Assembly: GCA_017501125.1 (NCBI GenBank)
Contig: JAFVXN010000191.1
Span: 1 to 9,856, forward strand
Direction of reading: 5' to 3'
Source of the DNA: Clostridia bacterium
Lineage (GTDB): Bacteria; Bacillota; Clostridia; Christensenellales; Borkfalkiaceae
Length of the DNA stretch: 9,856 nt
Part shown: positions 1 to 6,948 of the stretch, in pieces
Position numbering within the stretch: the stretch's first letter is position 1
How the letters are laid out: every line of letters starts with the position of its first letter
Notes under the pieces: model-generated
Told to the model about the DNA's origin: nothing
Databases searched by the model: none
The model's input: the letters and a program-made list of their open reading frames with translations, nothing else
Program-made: the position numbers and the translations under genes

Positions 1-2817
1 ACGCATACGGCGGGCGGTCAAACGCTCGACCAAATGCAGGTCAAAAATATCGATACCGAAGCCGTCAATCCTAAACCCGCAGACGAAACCGTGGCTTGGG
101 ACAACAACGGCTGGGTGAACTATACCTTCTACCTGAAAGGCTCCTCCTTCTCCAACAGCACCTTCACGATGGTGCTCGGTCTTGGACAAGCGGACGGCAC
201 CACTTTTGAATTCGTCAACGGCTACGCCTTCTTCGACGATGTAGAGTGCGAGATCATCTCCAACTCGGCTTACGAGACGGCGACCAGTTCGGTCAGCGAC
301 GATTTTAAGGTAGGCATTGGGGACACGGCGGCAGAAAAATTGCTCTACGCCGACGAAATCGCAAAAGAAACCACGCTCACGCTGGCGCAAAAGACGACGT
401 TCGCGTTGGATTTGTACTCCAACTTCGTGGATTACGTCGACGACCCTGCCCTCGCTAACCCTAACTATTTGCTCGACGACAAGACGACGGTCGCCTTGAC
501 GGAGGAGGCGGTTGGCGGTGTGACCTACGTCGCCGCACCCAACCCTGACGGGAGCGTGCCTTCTGGCAAACAAGTATACAACGACAACTTCAATATCACG
601 ACCGACAACGATACTTTCGGCGTGTTCACGTACGGCGAGTTGGCGGCAAGCACCTCCTATCCCCTTAACAGTATTATCCAGAAGGATTTTGCGAAACACA
701 CCGCTTTGTTCGGCGACTCCCCTATCCTGATGATGCTCAGCGCCGACGGCGCCAACTATACGGCTGAGATTAAAGACGATACCCTCTTTAGCCTCGCAAA
801 AGGTCAAAAACTTGCCATTTCCTTCTTCTTGAAGACGTCTGCGCTCCAAGGGAGCAAAGTGAACCTCACCCTCACGGACGAATTCGGCAAAACGACCAAA
901 CTCACCTCCTTGGACGTGTCCACCACGCAACCCATAGACACCGACAGCGAGGAAAATATCTACGACGGTTGGCAACAATGTTTCTTCTTCGTCACCAACG
1001 ACGCGGAATCGATCGGCAACAAGACTTTCTCCCTCAAGATCACCTTGGGTAGCGAGACGATCTACGGCACGGAGGCAACCGATTACACCAGCGGCTATGC
1101 GGCGTTGACTGGTTTCCAAGTCCTTGAGAATATGTCCGCCACGCAGTTTAAGTGTATCTCGACGGGCACCTACGCGGCTCACGCCATCCTCGACGACGAA
1201 GCACCTTCTAACAACGACGTATTCGACACCCCGATGTATCTGCCTACCAACGCTATCGAAAAGGACATCGCTAATCCTTTCAACTACAAAGGCGTGACCC
1301 CCGACAGCGGTTATATCAGCAACAAGAACACGAGCGTCGAGATTAACACCAATCCTTACGCAGGGCTTATCAATAGCAACTATATCGATAAATACCTCGA
1401 ACAAGTCGTACTGGATACGGACGGCGATGAAACGCTGGACACGGACGGCGACTACTGGGCGACTAAACTCGGCTTGACGTCGCAAGAGACGATGAACGCC
1501 TTCTTCGGCGGTTCCACGCAACCTTTGCTCATCTACAACGATGCAGAGCAGGCGTACGGGTTCATCGGCGCAACGCAGACCATCTCCGCTAGCAACTCCA
1601 CCCCTACCGTAATTTCTATGCGCGTTAAGGCGAGTGCGGGCGCGAAGGTCAACGTGTATCTCACCGATATGGACGACTATACGCACGAAAGCACGTTGTC
1701 TATCGGCAGAAGAACGACCTACTGGTACGACAACGACGGCAACGTCTGCGTCATCGATCCTTCCGATCACGACTTCAACTCTCGTACCGACGTCGCGTTC
1801 AAGCGTCAGCCCAACGGACTTTACAAAGCCACCGCAACGGGTAGAGCCATCGAAGGCGTCGACGGCGATGCGTACTACTTCAACCTCGAAGGGTACGAAA
1901 CGGACGACGACGGCAACTTGCTCGTCAAAGAGGGCGGCGTATCCTACAACTATAACGATTACTGGAAGAACGACGGCAACGACGGCATCGCCTTCTATCA
2001 CGAAGACGGCAAGTACTACGCCGACAGCGCAAAGACCGTCGAGGTGAAGAACTTTGCCGACACCAAACTGGCAAAACGCTACGATGCGAAGGACGCGCGC
2101 GATTTGAAAGTCTCCTTCGTAGGCGACGGCAACTGGCAGGAAGTTGCCTTCCTCGTCATCACGGGTAGCCAAGCAAAGAACTACCGCCTTGAGATCTGGA
2201 GCGGTAGCCGCGACGGCGCGGATAAGAACGCGGCGGGCTCTTACCTGCTCGTCGGCAAGAACGAATTCGGCTCCAACTACTCCTCCAAGGACGCCTTTAC
2301 GAGTAGAATCGACGAGGAAATCGAAAAAATCTGCGACAACGACGGCTGGACGAAAGAGGAATTCGAGGCGAACTATCAAGACTACTTCAAGTCCACCTAC
2401 TCCTTCTACGACAGCGATACCTTCCTTCGCTACGACGAAACGATGGACGCCAACAAGGTCGGCAACTACTACGACGAATATAAGCAATCGACTTACGAAG
2501 AAAGCGTCGCATATTTCAAGGTGGGCAATATGGTCTTCGCCGATTACTCGGTGGTAGAACAAACCCCCGATAAGGATAGCGAGGCGGTCAACGACAACAC
2601 TCCTTCCGACGAAGAAGACGCCGAGACGACGGGTGCGGACGTCTGGCTCCTTGCAAGTTCCTTGGCGATAGCCGTTGCGTTGCTGATTGCAGTCGTGGCG
2701 CTCGTGGTCCGCAAAGTCTTGACAAAGGTCCGCAAAAACAAAGTTCATACGGCAACTTCGCAGACGAAATCTGTGAAAAACCGTAGATACTCCCCCAAGA
2801 AAAAAGAAGATAAATAA
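1..2817 (+). CDS. Large secreted, C-terminally membrane-anchored surface protein with repeated jelly-roll-like modules (5' partial)
   Basis: The frame is open from the first base, so the ATG at 34 is probably internal and the true start lies upstream. The visible part has 938 residues. No named family is recognised with certainty. It is rich in Asp, Asn, Thr, Tyr and Gly, as in extracellular beta-sandwich proteins. Three segments share a Trp-containing beta-strand pattern: a Gly-Trp near nt 109, Gly-Trp-Gln near 967 and Asn-Trp-Gln near 2131. Each is followed by alternating hydrophobic strands and a Gly-Tyr/Ser turn, as in CBM-like jelly rolls. The FFDDV motif near 229 fits the closing strand of such a fold. 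A DxDGD-type acidic cluster lies at 1414-1452. The end has an acidic linker (about 2560-2637), one hydrophobic helix (about 2638-2712) and a Lys/Arg-rich tail of about 34 residues. There is no LPXTG motif. By inference it is an extracellular glycan-binding or adhesive protein anchored in the cytoplasmic membrane. Confidence 0.8.
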   Translation, partial: THTAGGQTLDQMQVKNIDTEAVNPKPADETVAWDNNGWVNYTFYLKGSSFSNSTFTMVLGLGQADGTTFEFVNGYAFFDDVECEIISNSAYETATSSVSDDFKVGIGDTAAEKLLYADEIAKETTLTLAQKTTFALDLYSNFVDYVDDPALANPNYLLDDKTTVALTEEAVGGVTYVAAPNPDGSVPSGKQVYNDNFNITTDNDTFGVFTYGELAASTSYPLNSIIQKDFAKHTALFGDSPILMMLSADGANYTAEIKDDTLFSLAKGQKLAISFFLKTSALQGSKVNLTLTDEFGKTTKLTSLDVSTTQPIDTDSEENIYDGWQQCFFFVTNDAESIGNKTFSLKITLGSETIYGTEATDYTSGYAALTGFQVLENMSATQFKCISTGTYAAHAILDDEAPSNNDVFDTPMYLPTNAIEKDIANPFNYKGVTPDSGYISNKNTSVEINTNPYAGLINSNYIDKYLEQVVLDTDGDETLDTDGDYWATKLGLTSQETMNAFFGGSTQPLLIYNDAEQAYGFIGATQTISASNSTPTVISMRVKASAGAKVNVYLTDMDDYTHESTLSIGRRTTYWYDNDGNVCVIDPSDHDFNSRTDVAFKRQPNGLYKATATGRAIEGVDGDAYYFNLEGYETDDDGNLLVKEGGVSYNYNDYWKNDGNDGIAFYHEDGKYYADSAKTVEVKNFADTKLAKRYDAKDARDLKVSFVGDGNWQEVAFLVITGSQAKNYRLEIWSGSRDGADKNAAGSYLLVGKNEFGSNYSSKDAFTSRIDEEIEKICDNDGWTKEEFEANYQDYFKSTYSFYDSDTFLRYDETMDANKVGNYYDEYKQSTYEESVAYFKVGNMVFADYSVVEQTPDKDSEAVNDNTPSDEEDAETTGADVWLLASSLAIAVALLIAVVALVVRKVLTKVRKNKVHTATSQTKSVKNRRYSPKKKEDK

Positions 2818-2831
2818 TCTTCTTTAAGATA

Positions 2832-2862
2832 AAAACTCTCTCCGCGAAGGAGAGAGTTTTTT
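2832..2862 (+). terminator. Intrinsic terminator of the surface-protein gene
   Basis: A 12-bp perfect stem (2832-2843 with 2849-2860) encloses a five-base loop GCGAA and ends in a run of six T. It starts 14 bases after the stop codon. The A-rich left arm means it could also work in the opposite direction. Confidence 0.93.
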
Positions 2863-2882
2863 GTTGGTGCATAATACATTAA

Positions 2883-3050
2883 AAAAGGCGGAGATACGAG
2901 CGTATCAAGGCGTGGCGAGCGTCCTCGTATGGAATATCCATACCATCGGCATCTTTTTAGAGGCGAGGTAGACGAGGAGCGTGAGGAATAAGTCGAAGGC
3001 GTGTACTTTGGCGTACACAACTGAGACTTGCCACAACGCGACAAAGTATC
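2883..3050. repeat. Structured intergenic repeat element, copy A
   Basis: The first 39 bases (2883-2921) recur at 3082-3120 with a single mismatch (G2891 versus T3090). The core holds the hyphenated palindrome GATACG-AG-CGTATC. Downstream, complementary segments are nested in order: GATAC 2893-2897 with GTATC 3046-3050; GTGGC 2912-2916 with GCCAC 3030-3034; a local hairpin GTATGG/CCATAC (2927-2943); and a local hairpin AAGTC/GACTT (2990-3029) enclosing GTGTAC/GTACAC (3001-3018). Together these suggest a multi-branched fold in DNA or RNA. No open frame in it looks like a gene. The boundaries are estimated from the pairing. Confidence 0.7.
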
Positions 3051-3081
3051 CTACACCACTAACAAAAGTTCGTTGATAGGT

Positions 3082-3180
3082 AAAAGGCGTAGATACGAGC
3101 GTATCAAGGCGTGGCGAGCGCGCATACCGATAGTATGTAAGCGAGCCGCAACGCTGATAGGCGATGTATATACGTCTTTT
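3082..3180. repeat. Structured intergenic repeat element, copy B, with terminal inverted repeats
   Basis: It opens with the same 39-base core as the upstream copy. Its ends form an imperfect inverted repeat: 3082-3096 pairs with 3166-3180 over 14 of 15 positions, including one G-T. Nested inside are TATCA/TGATA (3102-3106, 3155-3159), GCGT/ACGC (3109-3112, 3151-3154), GGC/GCC (3113-3115, 3145-3147) and the apical CATAC/GTATG (3123-3137). The whole 99-base unit can fold as one long imperfect hairpin. Read on the - strand it ends in TTTT. The right arm overlaps the stop codon of the methyltransferase gene by two bases. It could be a small non-autonomous mobile or REP-like element, or a convergent terminator. 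Confidence 0.75.
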
Positions 3181-4480
3181 ACTTTACTTTGCGTAAACCC
3201 TTGGGATAATGATTCTTAACCACCCCACCTACGCGTTTCCCCCAGCCGAGGGAGATACCGTCTACGAAGACGATACACCAGCCGTCTGCGCCCTCCGCCT
3301 CAAAAGTCTCGCCTCGCAGATACTTGTCTACGCGGCTATCGTGTGCGGGCATATCGACGGCGTTTTTGCACGCGTCTATCTTCGTGCAAGCCGCCAACGC
3401 GTGCGCAGGTACGAACCTGCCGTTGACGAATTCGCCAAGTTTTACCCCGACGCGCAAAACGTCCATTTTTGCAAAATCAAACGCGTCCTCAGGCAAAACG
3501 TACAACTTGTCGCCGACCTCGTGCAATCTATCGAATACGGGTGTGGAAAAGAGCGTCTCGTGGAATTTTGCATATTCCTTCTTCCTTGCCGAAGACACGA
3601 AGGTTTTGACGGGCGCCATCTTAGCAATCTCCCCTTCTTCCACCTTTTCAAAGAGGGCGGCGTAGTGCCCTTCCCCTTTTATCTTATGCGGATAAAGTTT
3701 GTGCTCTTTCAAAAGGCGCATTTCGGGGTGTTTTTTGAGGTATTCTCGTACCTGCCCCTCGTCTTCTGCCTCCGCGAAGGTGCAGGTGGAGTACACGAGC
3801 CGACCGCCAAGGCGCAACATTTTCGTCGCCTCGTCTAAGATTTCCGCCTGCCTTTGGGCGCAGAGCGAGACGTTCTCCTCGCTCCACTCACCGATTGCCT
3901 CTTTCTCGTTTTTCCTAAACATGCCCTCGCCAGAGCAGGGCGCGTCCACCATAATTTTATCGAAATAGGAAAGGAATTTTTTAGACAATTCCTTAGGGTA
4001 CGCACAAGAAACGACGGCGTTGGTGATACCCAGCCTTTCCACGTTTTCAAGCAAAATTTTGGCGCGGCTAGGGATAGGCTCGTTAAGGACGATTAGCCCT
4101 TCTCCCTCTAAATCGGCGGCGAGTCTCGTGCCTTTACCGCCTGGCGCGGAGCACAAATCGAGCACTTTCTCTCCCTTCTTCACCCCTAAAAGGGGGGCGG
4201 CACACATAGCCGACGGCTCCTGCAGATAGTACGCCCCCGCAAAGTGGTACGGGTGCGCACCTGCCTTCTCCTCGCCAAGGTAAAAGCCGTTTTCTTCCCA
4301 CGCGACGGGCTCCGTCACGAACAATCTGCGGGTCAAAAACCAACCCCTGCCACATTTCAACGGATTGACCCTAAGCCCTTTGAGGGGCGCCTCGTCGTAG
4401 ACGCGCAAAAAAGACTCCCACTCGGTCTCGGGGAGTTGCTTTTTCATTCTATCCAAAAAGGCTTGGGGTAAATTTCTCAT
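3179..4480 (-). CDS. RsmF/NOP2-family RNA (cytosine-C5) methyltransferase
   Basis: This 433-residue protein is predicted to transfer a methyl group from S-adenosylmethionine to C5 of a cytosine in RNA, most likely rRNA. An RVNPLK motif near residues 37-42 belongs to the N-terminal family region. The SAM-binding loop DLCSAPGGKG is at 108-117. Motif IV PCSG (Cys182) and motif VI STCTF (Cys233) supply the two cysteines used for covalent catalysis and product release. GEGHYAALF at about 269-277 closes the Rossmann domain. The C-terminal 150 residues match the PUA-like RNA-binding tail of the RsmF-type enzymes of Bacillota. The ATG start overlaps the TGA of the upstream exonuclease gene (ATGA), which implies translational coupling. 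A weak AAAGGAA lies about 11 bases upstream. The exact target cytosine cannot be read from sequence. Confidence 0.93.
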   Translation of the reverse strand: MRNLPQAFLDRMKKQLPETEWESFLRVYDEAPLKGLRVNPLKCGRGWFLTRRLFVTEPVAWEENGFYLGEEKAGAHPYHFAGAYYLQEPSAMCAAPLLGVKKGEKVLDLCSAPGGKGTRLAADLEGEGLIVLNEPIPSRAKILLENVERLGITNAVVSCAYPKELSKKFLSYFDKIMVDAPCSGEGMFRKNEKEAIGEWSEENVSLCAQRQAEILDEATKMLRLGGRLVYSTCTFAEAEDEGQVREYLKKHPEMRLLKEHKLYPHKIKGEGHYAALFEKVEEGEIAKMAPVKTFVSSARKKEYAKFHETLFSTPVFDRLHEVGDKLYVLPEDAFDFAKMDVLRVGVKLGEFVNGRFVPAHALAACTKIDACKNAVDMPAHDSRVDKYLRGETFEAEGADGWCIVFVDGISLGWGKRVGGVVKNHYPKGLRKVK

Positions 4481-5421
4481 AACGCTAAAAATTCCTTTGC
4501 CGTATATATCCGCGCGCCTTTTTCCTGCGCCGATTTGATACGAGGTCCCGTTTCGTCTTCCGCCGCGACGTAGACGTCACACTCCTCCGCCTTGCCCGTC
4601 CACCACGCGGCACTGGCAAAGGCTTTGTCGGCGATGGCGTAGGCGCACTCCTCCCACTCCAAAGCGTGGGAAAGGCAAAGACTGCGCCCTTTCAAAATCC
4701 CTTCTTTGGCACGGCGACGCTTGCATTTCTCTACGTATTGACGGAATTTGCCCCGTTTTCGTTCCTTTTCTTCCTTCTTTTTGGCGTGTTCTTGCAGAAA
4801 TTTTTCTTGCGCCACGGACGTATTCTGCGTCACTTCGCCGTCCTTGGTAAAGCCGACGGTAATCTCGTATTTTTTCAGCAATTCACTAAACGTGCAATTG
4901 CTTTCCTTGCACATCGCCTCGGCAATCTTCATCGTCGCGTACGCGTCGTCCACCGCGCGATGCGGGACGAAATCCACACCCAACTCCTCGCCGATAGTCT
5001 TTAAGGCGAATTGTCTTAAAAATTCCCCTATCCTATTCATATAAATAAATTGCGTGTCGGCAAAGGAGAAAGCAAGGGGCGGCAGATGAAAGCGCGCCGT
5101 CTCTAAGTTGAGATATTTGACGTCGTTCATGGTCGCGTGCCCGACGACGAGGGTGTCGTCCGCCTGCAACAATCCGTATATCTTAGGCGCGACGTCCGTG
5201 AATTTTGGACAGCGCTTGAAAGTGGAATATTCGTACGGCAAAACGAGGCCGTGTTCCCCACGCCTGTCCGTCAATCGAAAACTCCCCTGCGGATTGATTA
5301 GGATATCTTCCTTTTCGAGGATATGAAATTGTTCGTCCGTCAGGCAGTAGCCGAAGGCGCATATTTTCGCCGCCGTCTTGGATACCCCTGCGCACTCTAT
5401 ATCAAAGAATAAATATCGCAT
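4477..5421 (-). CDS. DnaQ-like DEDDh 3'-5' exonuclease with C-terminal BRCT-like domain
   Basis: This 314-residue protein has the DEDDh exonuclease core in residues 1-175. Exo I is FDIE (Asp7, Glu9), Exo II has Asp100 in a GHATMND context, and Exo III is HRAVDDA (His154, Asp159). These bind two metal ions and trim 3' ends of DNA or RNA. A Lys/Arg/Glu-rich, probably helical linker covers about 205-240. The last 75 residues resemble a BRCT domain of the DNA ligase/polymerase-III type, ending in a KSAQEKGARIYTAKEFL strand-helix pattern. I chose the ATG at 5421. An upstream GTG at 5457 is in frame, but it lies inside a terminator hairpin, has no ribosome binding site and adds 12 residues before the Exo I strand. 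The gene lies downstream of serS and overlaps the methyltransferase gene by four bases. The substrate (repair or RNA processing) is not determined. Confidence 0.88.
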   Translation of the reverse strand: MRYLFFDIECAGVSKTAAKICAFGYCLTDEQFHILEKEDILINPQGSFRLTDRRGEHGLVLPYEYSTFKRCPKFTDVAPKIYGLLQADDTLVVGHATMNDVKYLNLETARFHLPPLAFSFADTQFIYMNRIGEFLRQFALKTIGEELGVDFVPHRAVDDAYATMKIAEAMCKESNCTFSELLKKYEITVGFTKDGEVTQNTSVAQEKFLQEHAKKKEEKERKRGKFRQYVEKCKRRRAKEGILKGRSLCLSHALEWEECAYAIADKAFASAAWWTGKAEECDVYVAAEDETGPRIKSAQEKGARIYTAKEFLAL

Positions 5422-5430
5422 ATCCTTCCC
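5422..5430 (-). promoter_or_regulatory. Ribosome binding site of the exonuclease gene
   Basis: On the - strand GGGAAGGAT directly precedes the ATG at 5421. AAGGA is only one base from the start codon, which is unusually tight. GGGA, five bases away, may serve instead. It is still the only purine-rich site near a possible start and favours this ATG over the upstream GTG. Confidence 0.5.
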
Positions 5431-5434
5431 GTTA

Positions 5435-5471
5435 AAAAGACCGCTTTTCCCGTACACGGGTGCGGTCTTTT
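5435..5471 (-). terminator. Intrinsic terminator downstream of serS (possibly bidirectional or leaky)
   Basis: A 10-bp perfect stem pairs AAAAGACCGC (5435-5444) with GCGGTCTTTT (5462-5471). It encloses a second small hairpin CCCG/CGGG with a TACA loop. On the - strand it ends in TTTTT, 18 bases after the serS stop. On the + strand it is followed by TTTT and then TTTTTT. It stands only 13 bases before the ATG of the exonuclease gene. Confidence 0.85.
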
Positions 5472-5489
5472 GCGTTTTTTCTAATTCGC

Positions 5490-6779
5490 TTAATTCTTAG
5501 GTAAAATGGCTTTTTTGCCACCCATGTACGGCTGCAACGCCTCGGGAATCGTCACGCTGCCGTCTTTTTGCAGGTGGTTTTCCACGAAGGCAATCAGCAT
5601 ACGGGGAGGCGCCACCACCGTATTGTTCAAGGTGTGGGCAAGTTTGATTTTGCCGTCCGTATCCTTATAGCGGATTGCAAGGCGTCTTGCCTGCGCGTCC
5701 GTCAAGTTGGAGCAGGAGCCGACCTCGAAGAATTTCTTTTGTCTAGGGCTCCACGCCTCGACGTCGCAACTCTTGTACTTAAGGTCCGCAAGGTCGCCCG
5801 TGCAGCAACCGAGTTGTCTTACGGGGATATCGAGCGAACGGAAAAGTTCGACCGTATAACTCCATAATTTTTCGTACCAACTATCGCTCTCCTCAGGACG
5901 GCAGACGACGATCATCTCTTGTTTTTCGAACTGGTGAATACGATAGATGCCGCGTTCCTCAATGCCGTGTGCGCCCTTCTCCTTTCTAAAGCAAGGAGAA
6001 TAACTGGTCATAGTCAAAGGCAACTTTGCACCGTCGATGATTTGGTCCATAAATCTGCCGATCATGGAGTGTTCGCTCGTGCCGATCAGGTACAAATCCT
6101 CCCCTTCTATCTTGTACATCATATTCTCCATCTCGTCGAAGGACATAACGCCCGACACGACGCTACCGTGGATCATATACGGGGGGATTACGTAGGTAAA
6201 GCCCTTGTCAATCATGAAATCGCGGGCGTAGGTGAGCACAGCAGAGTGCAATCTTGCGATATCGCCCGTCAAATAGTAAAAGCCCTGTCCCGAAGTCCTA
6301 CGCGCAGAATCTACGTCGATACCGTCAAGGCTCTCCAAAATGTCGAGGTGGTAAGGAATCTCAAAGTCCGCCTCTTTCGCCTCGCCAAAACGCTGCAACT
6401 CTACGTTCTCGCTGTCGTCTTTACCGATGGGTACGTCGTCCGCTATGATGTTGGGAATCGCCATCATCGCTTTTTTCAAAGCCTCTTCGACCTCTTCCCC
6501 TTCCTTTTCGATAGCGACGAGCCTTTCCGCGTCCGCCTTTACCTGCGCTTTGATTTTTTCCGCGTCCTCACGTCTACCCTCTTTCATACAAACGCCAACT
6601 TGTTTGGAGAGAGTGTTTCTTTGTGCGCGCAACCCGTCGCCTTCGGCAATCAGCGCACGACGGCGCGCGTCGAGTGCGATAACCTCGTCTACGAGGGGCA
6701 ATTTTTTATCTTGGAATTTCTTTTTGATGTTTTCTCTAACTAAATCGGGATTGGTCCTGATTAAATTGACGTCTATCAT
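5490..6779 (-). CDS. serS: Serine--tRNA ligase (class II aminoacyl-tRNA synthetase)
   Basis: This cytoplasmic enzyme joins serine to tRNA-Ser. The 429-residue length is normal for the family. Residues 1-108 form the N-terminal antiparallel coiled-coil arm (MIDVNLIRTNPDLVRENI start, heptad-like Lys/Glu/Ala stretches) that grips the long variable arm of tRNA-Ser. The catalytic domain shows TSEHSM at 234-239, motif 2 around CFRKEKGAHG to HQFEKQEM (263-289), the serine-pocket region GSCSNLTDAQARR (354-366), and motif 3 HTLNNTVVAPPRMLIAFVEN (382-401). The C-terminus ends in PYMGGKKAI, as in bacterial enzymes. The start is supported by GAGG six bases upstream and by a promoter about 30 bases upstream. 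The leader is too short for a T-box riboswitch. The same enzyme could also charge tRNA-Sec, but nothing here tests that. Confidence 0.98.
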   Translation of the reverse strand: MIDVNLIRTNPDLVRENIKKKFQDKKLPLVDEVIALDARRRALIAEGDGLRAQRNTLSKQVGVCMKEGRREDAEKIKAQVKADAERLVAIEKEGEEVEEALKKAMMAIPNIIADDVPIGKDDSENVELQRFGEAKEADFEIPYHLDILESLDGIDVDSARRTSGQGFYYLTGDIARLHSAVLTYARDFMIDKGFTYVIPPYMIHGSVVSGVMSFDEMENMMYKIEGEDLYLIGTSEHSMIGRFMDQIIDGAKLPLTMTSYSPCFRKEKGAHGIEERGIYRIHQFEKQEMIVVCRPEESDSWYEKLWSYTVELFRSLDIPVRQLGCCTGDLADLKYKSCDVEAWSPRQKKFFEVGSCSNLTDAQARRLAIRYKDTDGKIKLAHTLNNTVVAPPRMLIAFVENHLQKDGSVTIPEALQPYMGGKKAILPKN

Positions 6780-6809
6780 AGCCTACCTCTTTGGTCGTCG
6801 TTTTGTATT

Positions 6810-6838
6810 ATTATACACCTTCTTAGGCAAAATTGCAA
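6810..6838 (-). promoter_or_regulatory. Promoter of the serS transcript
   Basis: On the - strand a TTGCAA -35 box (6833-6838) stands 17 bases from a perfect TATAAT -10 box (6810-6815). Transcription would start near 6803, giving a leader of about 24 bases with no room for a riboswitch. This is probably the main promoter for serS and, if the downstream hairpin is read through, for the two genes after it. Confidence 0.8.
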
Positions 6839-6888
6839 TTAAATCAAATCGACGGAGCCCAAATTGTCGGTATTTTTTATTAAAAAAC

Positions 6889-6917
6889 TTGTGTTTTTTA
6901 TTTTCGTGTGATATAAT
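6889..6917 (+). promoter_or_regulatory. Extended -10 promoter of the P-type ATPase gene
   Basis: A perfect TATAAT (6912-6917) is preceded by TG plus one base (TGATATAAT, an extended -10 element). A weak TTGTGT -35 box (6889-6894) lies 17 bases upstream. Transcription would start near 6924. It diverges from the serS promoter across an AT-rich spacer. Confidence 0.82.
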
Positions 6918-6932
6918 GGGTACAAAAATCAC

Positions 6933-6938
6933 AGGAGG
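6933..6938 (+). promoter_or_regulatory. Strong ribosome binding site of the ATPase gene
   Basis: A perfect AGGAGG lies 10 bases before the ATG at 6949. It fixes the start, and therefore shows that the long acidic N-terminal region is translated as part of the protein. Confidence 0.9.
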
Positions 6939-6948
6939 TGACAGCGCA

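Noticed and set aside
2883..3120. CRISPR array
   Set aside because: Only two copies of the repeat occur, about 199 bases apart, with no regular spacers and no cas genes.
3028..3219. Small + strand open frame across the repeat elements
   Set aside because: There is no ribosome binding site, it spans structured repeats, and it runs into the convergent gene.
3209..3838. 209-codon open frame on the + strand opposite the methyltransferase
   Set aside because: It is antisense to a gene with all catalytic motifs, and no family features are visible.
5422..5457. GTG start at 5457 for the exonuclease
   Set aside because: It falls within the terminator hairpin, lacks a ribosome binding site and extends the protein before the first catalytic strand.
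5919..6743. 274-codon open frame on the + strand opposite serS
   Set aside because: It lies fully antisense to an unmistakable serS, has no ribosome binding site or recognisable domain, and its composition mirrors the opposite strand.
6780..6948. T-box riboswitch upstream of serS
   Set aside because: The predicted leader is about 24 bases long, and no T-box consensus or specifier stem is visible.
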